Source: Gautieria morchelliformis | Taxonomy: Eukaryota > Basidiomycota > Agaricomycetes > Gomphales > Gomphaceae | Assembly (NCBI GenBank): GCA_015179125.1 | Contig: WHVA01000439.1 | Span: forward strand, 1 to 64,000 | Reading direction: 5' to 3' | Length of the DNA: 64,000 nucleotides | Shown here: positions 63,391-64,000 of the stretch, piece after piece | Layout of the letters: every line of letters starts with the position of its first letter | How positions within the stretch are numbered: position 1 is the stretch's first letter | The notes under the pieces: generated by a model | What the model was told of the DNA's origin: nothing | What the model saw: the letters and a program-made list of their open reading frames with translations, nothing else | The model's database searches: none | Position numbers and translations under genes: made by a program

Positions 63391-64000
63391 GAAAAATGAA
63401 TCATGTCTCCTGGGAATGCAATTCTGTCTCCGCCAAACAGCCTGGTGTCACGGCGCGTTTGGGGCCTTTGTCTCATCCACAATGCATTCTTGTCTCAACT
63501 TTATGTAGCTTGCCATGTACTCTACCAAAAAATACGAGTGCGGGCTCGTTTTGTTGCCCGGATCGAGCACGCCACAGCAAAATTATCGGCCTCTTGATCG
63601 GCGCACAGTGGCACTAAACATGGCCCAATTTCAACGGCGCCTTTTCTCATGTATGGGATGTCCGTGCATGGTTATGTAATATACATAACCACCGACCGTC
63701 CCACCGTTTCTATTTTGTTGCGCCTAACGCACTTGTCTTTGTGGACAATGTGGGACAAAGTCACTGTGGTGTTCTTGCTTTGATTTCTCTCGGCTATATA
63801 ATGGTCAGTCGTTATTATGAGCTCTCTACCTATCCAATCGCCATGCCGTCTGGAAAACGACGTCCTGGTCGTCCCCCTAAGAAGTTCCGTACACGTGGAC
63901 AGAAAGCCCGAAATGATAACCTGTAATTATTAGAAATCTGCAGACTGTACTGGCCACAGTGGCTCTTCATTAATGTGCACTCAGTCTACACTAATAACCC
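63391..64000. other. Mostly non-coding; contains a palindrome and a small ORF
   Basis: Beyond the end of the duplication. A perfect 21-bp palindrome-like hairpin (GGTTATGTA, three bases, TACATAACC) lies at 63670-63690. Further right is a TATA box and an AT-hook ORF, listed separately. Confidence 0.5.
63843..63926 (+). CDS. Short AT-hook ORF, possible first exon
   Basis: ATG 63843 opens MPSGKRRPGRPPKKFRTRG followed by QKARNDNL and TAA. RRPGRPPKK is a textbook AT-hook core (RGRP-type), which binds the minor groove of AT-rich DNA. A TATATAAT box lies about 45 bp upstream (63796). GTAATT just before the stop could be a splice donor, in which case the gene continues beyond the window. Small size keeps confidence low. 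Confidence 0.4.
   Translation: MPSGKRRPGRPPKKFRTRGQKARNDNL

Noticed and set aside
1-64000. tRNA or rRNA genes
   Set aside because: Scanning by eye for cloverleaf-type A/B boxes and rRNA landmarks gave no credible candidate; the one B-box-like match (near 19165) lacks an A box at tRNA spacing.

Overview
The window looks like a transposon-dominated stretch of a filamentous basidiomycete genome, probably Agaricomycetes. The reasons are the very short GT-AG introns (about 50-65 bp), multi-exon genes of fungal-expanded families (DUF6533 membrane proteins, a DUF6532 protein, heme-thiolate peroxygenase, rds1-like ferritin fold), a Plavaka transposase, chromodomain Ty3/gypsy elements and a Tad/I-like LINE. 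I see no intact housekeeping gene, rRNA, tRNA or CRISPR array. All similarity calls were made by eye.

Layout. 1-1.2 kb: 3' end of a chromodomain Ty3/gypsy element with its LTR. 1.3-3.2 kb: a graveyard of host-gene fragments (rds1-like, an unknown ORF, peroxygenase copy A). 3.66-12.55 kb: a broken Ty3/gypsy element with about 1-kb LTRs and an extra partial LTR in front, followed by peroxygenase fragment B (12.6-13.0 kb). 13.2-19.3 kb: first copy of a segmental duplication that carries a DUF6533 gene (minus strand) and a GC-rich gene of unknown family (plus strand). 20.17-20.65 kb: solo LTR with a perfect 5-bp target duplication. 23.0-27.9 kb: a Plavaka (CACTA-like) transposase and a DUF6532 gene, divergently arranged around an approximately 125-bp tandem array. 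29.9-30.85 kb: a degenerate satellite. 31.5-39.45 kb: a structurally complete but broken Ty3/gypsy element with 648-bp LTRs and target duplication GCCCC. 40.4-42.6 kb: 5'-truncated LINE with a poly-A tail. 43.0-47.0 kb: two more, partial copies of the DUF6533 block. 47.2-51.75 kb: a hAT transposon (8-bp target duplication AATACACG) with LTR pieces nested inside. 52.1-63.4 kb: the second copy of the large segmental duplication, opened up by a PIF/Harbinger element (52.86-55.59 kb) and by a 4.2-kb terminal-inverted-repeat element that has captured host-gene fragments, including exportin-2/CSE1 (56.6-60.8 kb).

How the parts relate. Paralogous copies give the empty target sites, so insertion points can be read directly. 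Two unrelated Ty3/gypsy elements each carry an extra gene-like unit on the antisense strand between pol and the 3' LTR, tail-to-tail with pol; in one of them this unit is an open two-exon gene with a coiled coil and a zinc-cluster-like Cys motif. This architecture, the Plavaka/DUF6532 pair, the gene-capturing 4.2-kb element and the duplicated GC-rich gene family are the most interesting leads.
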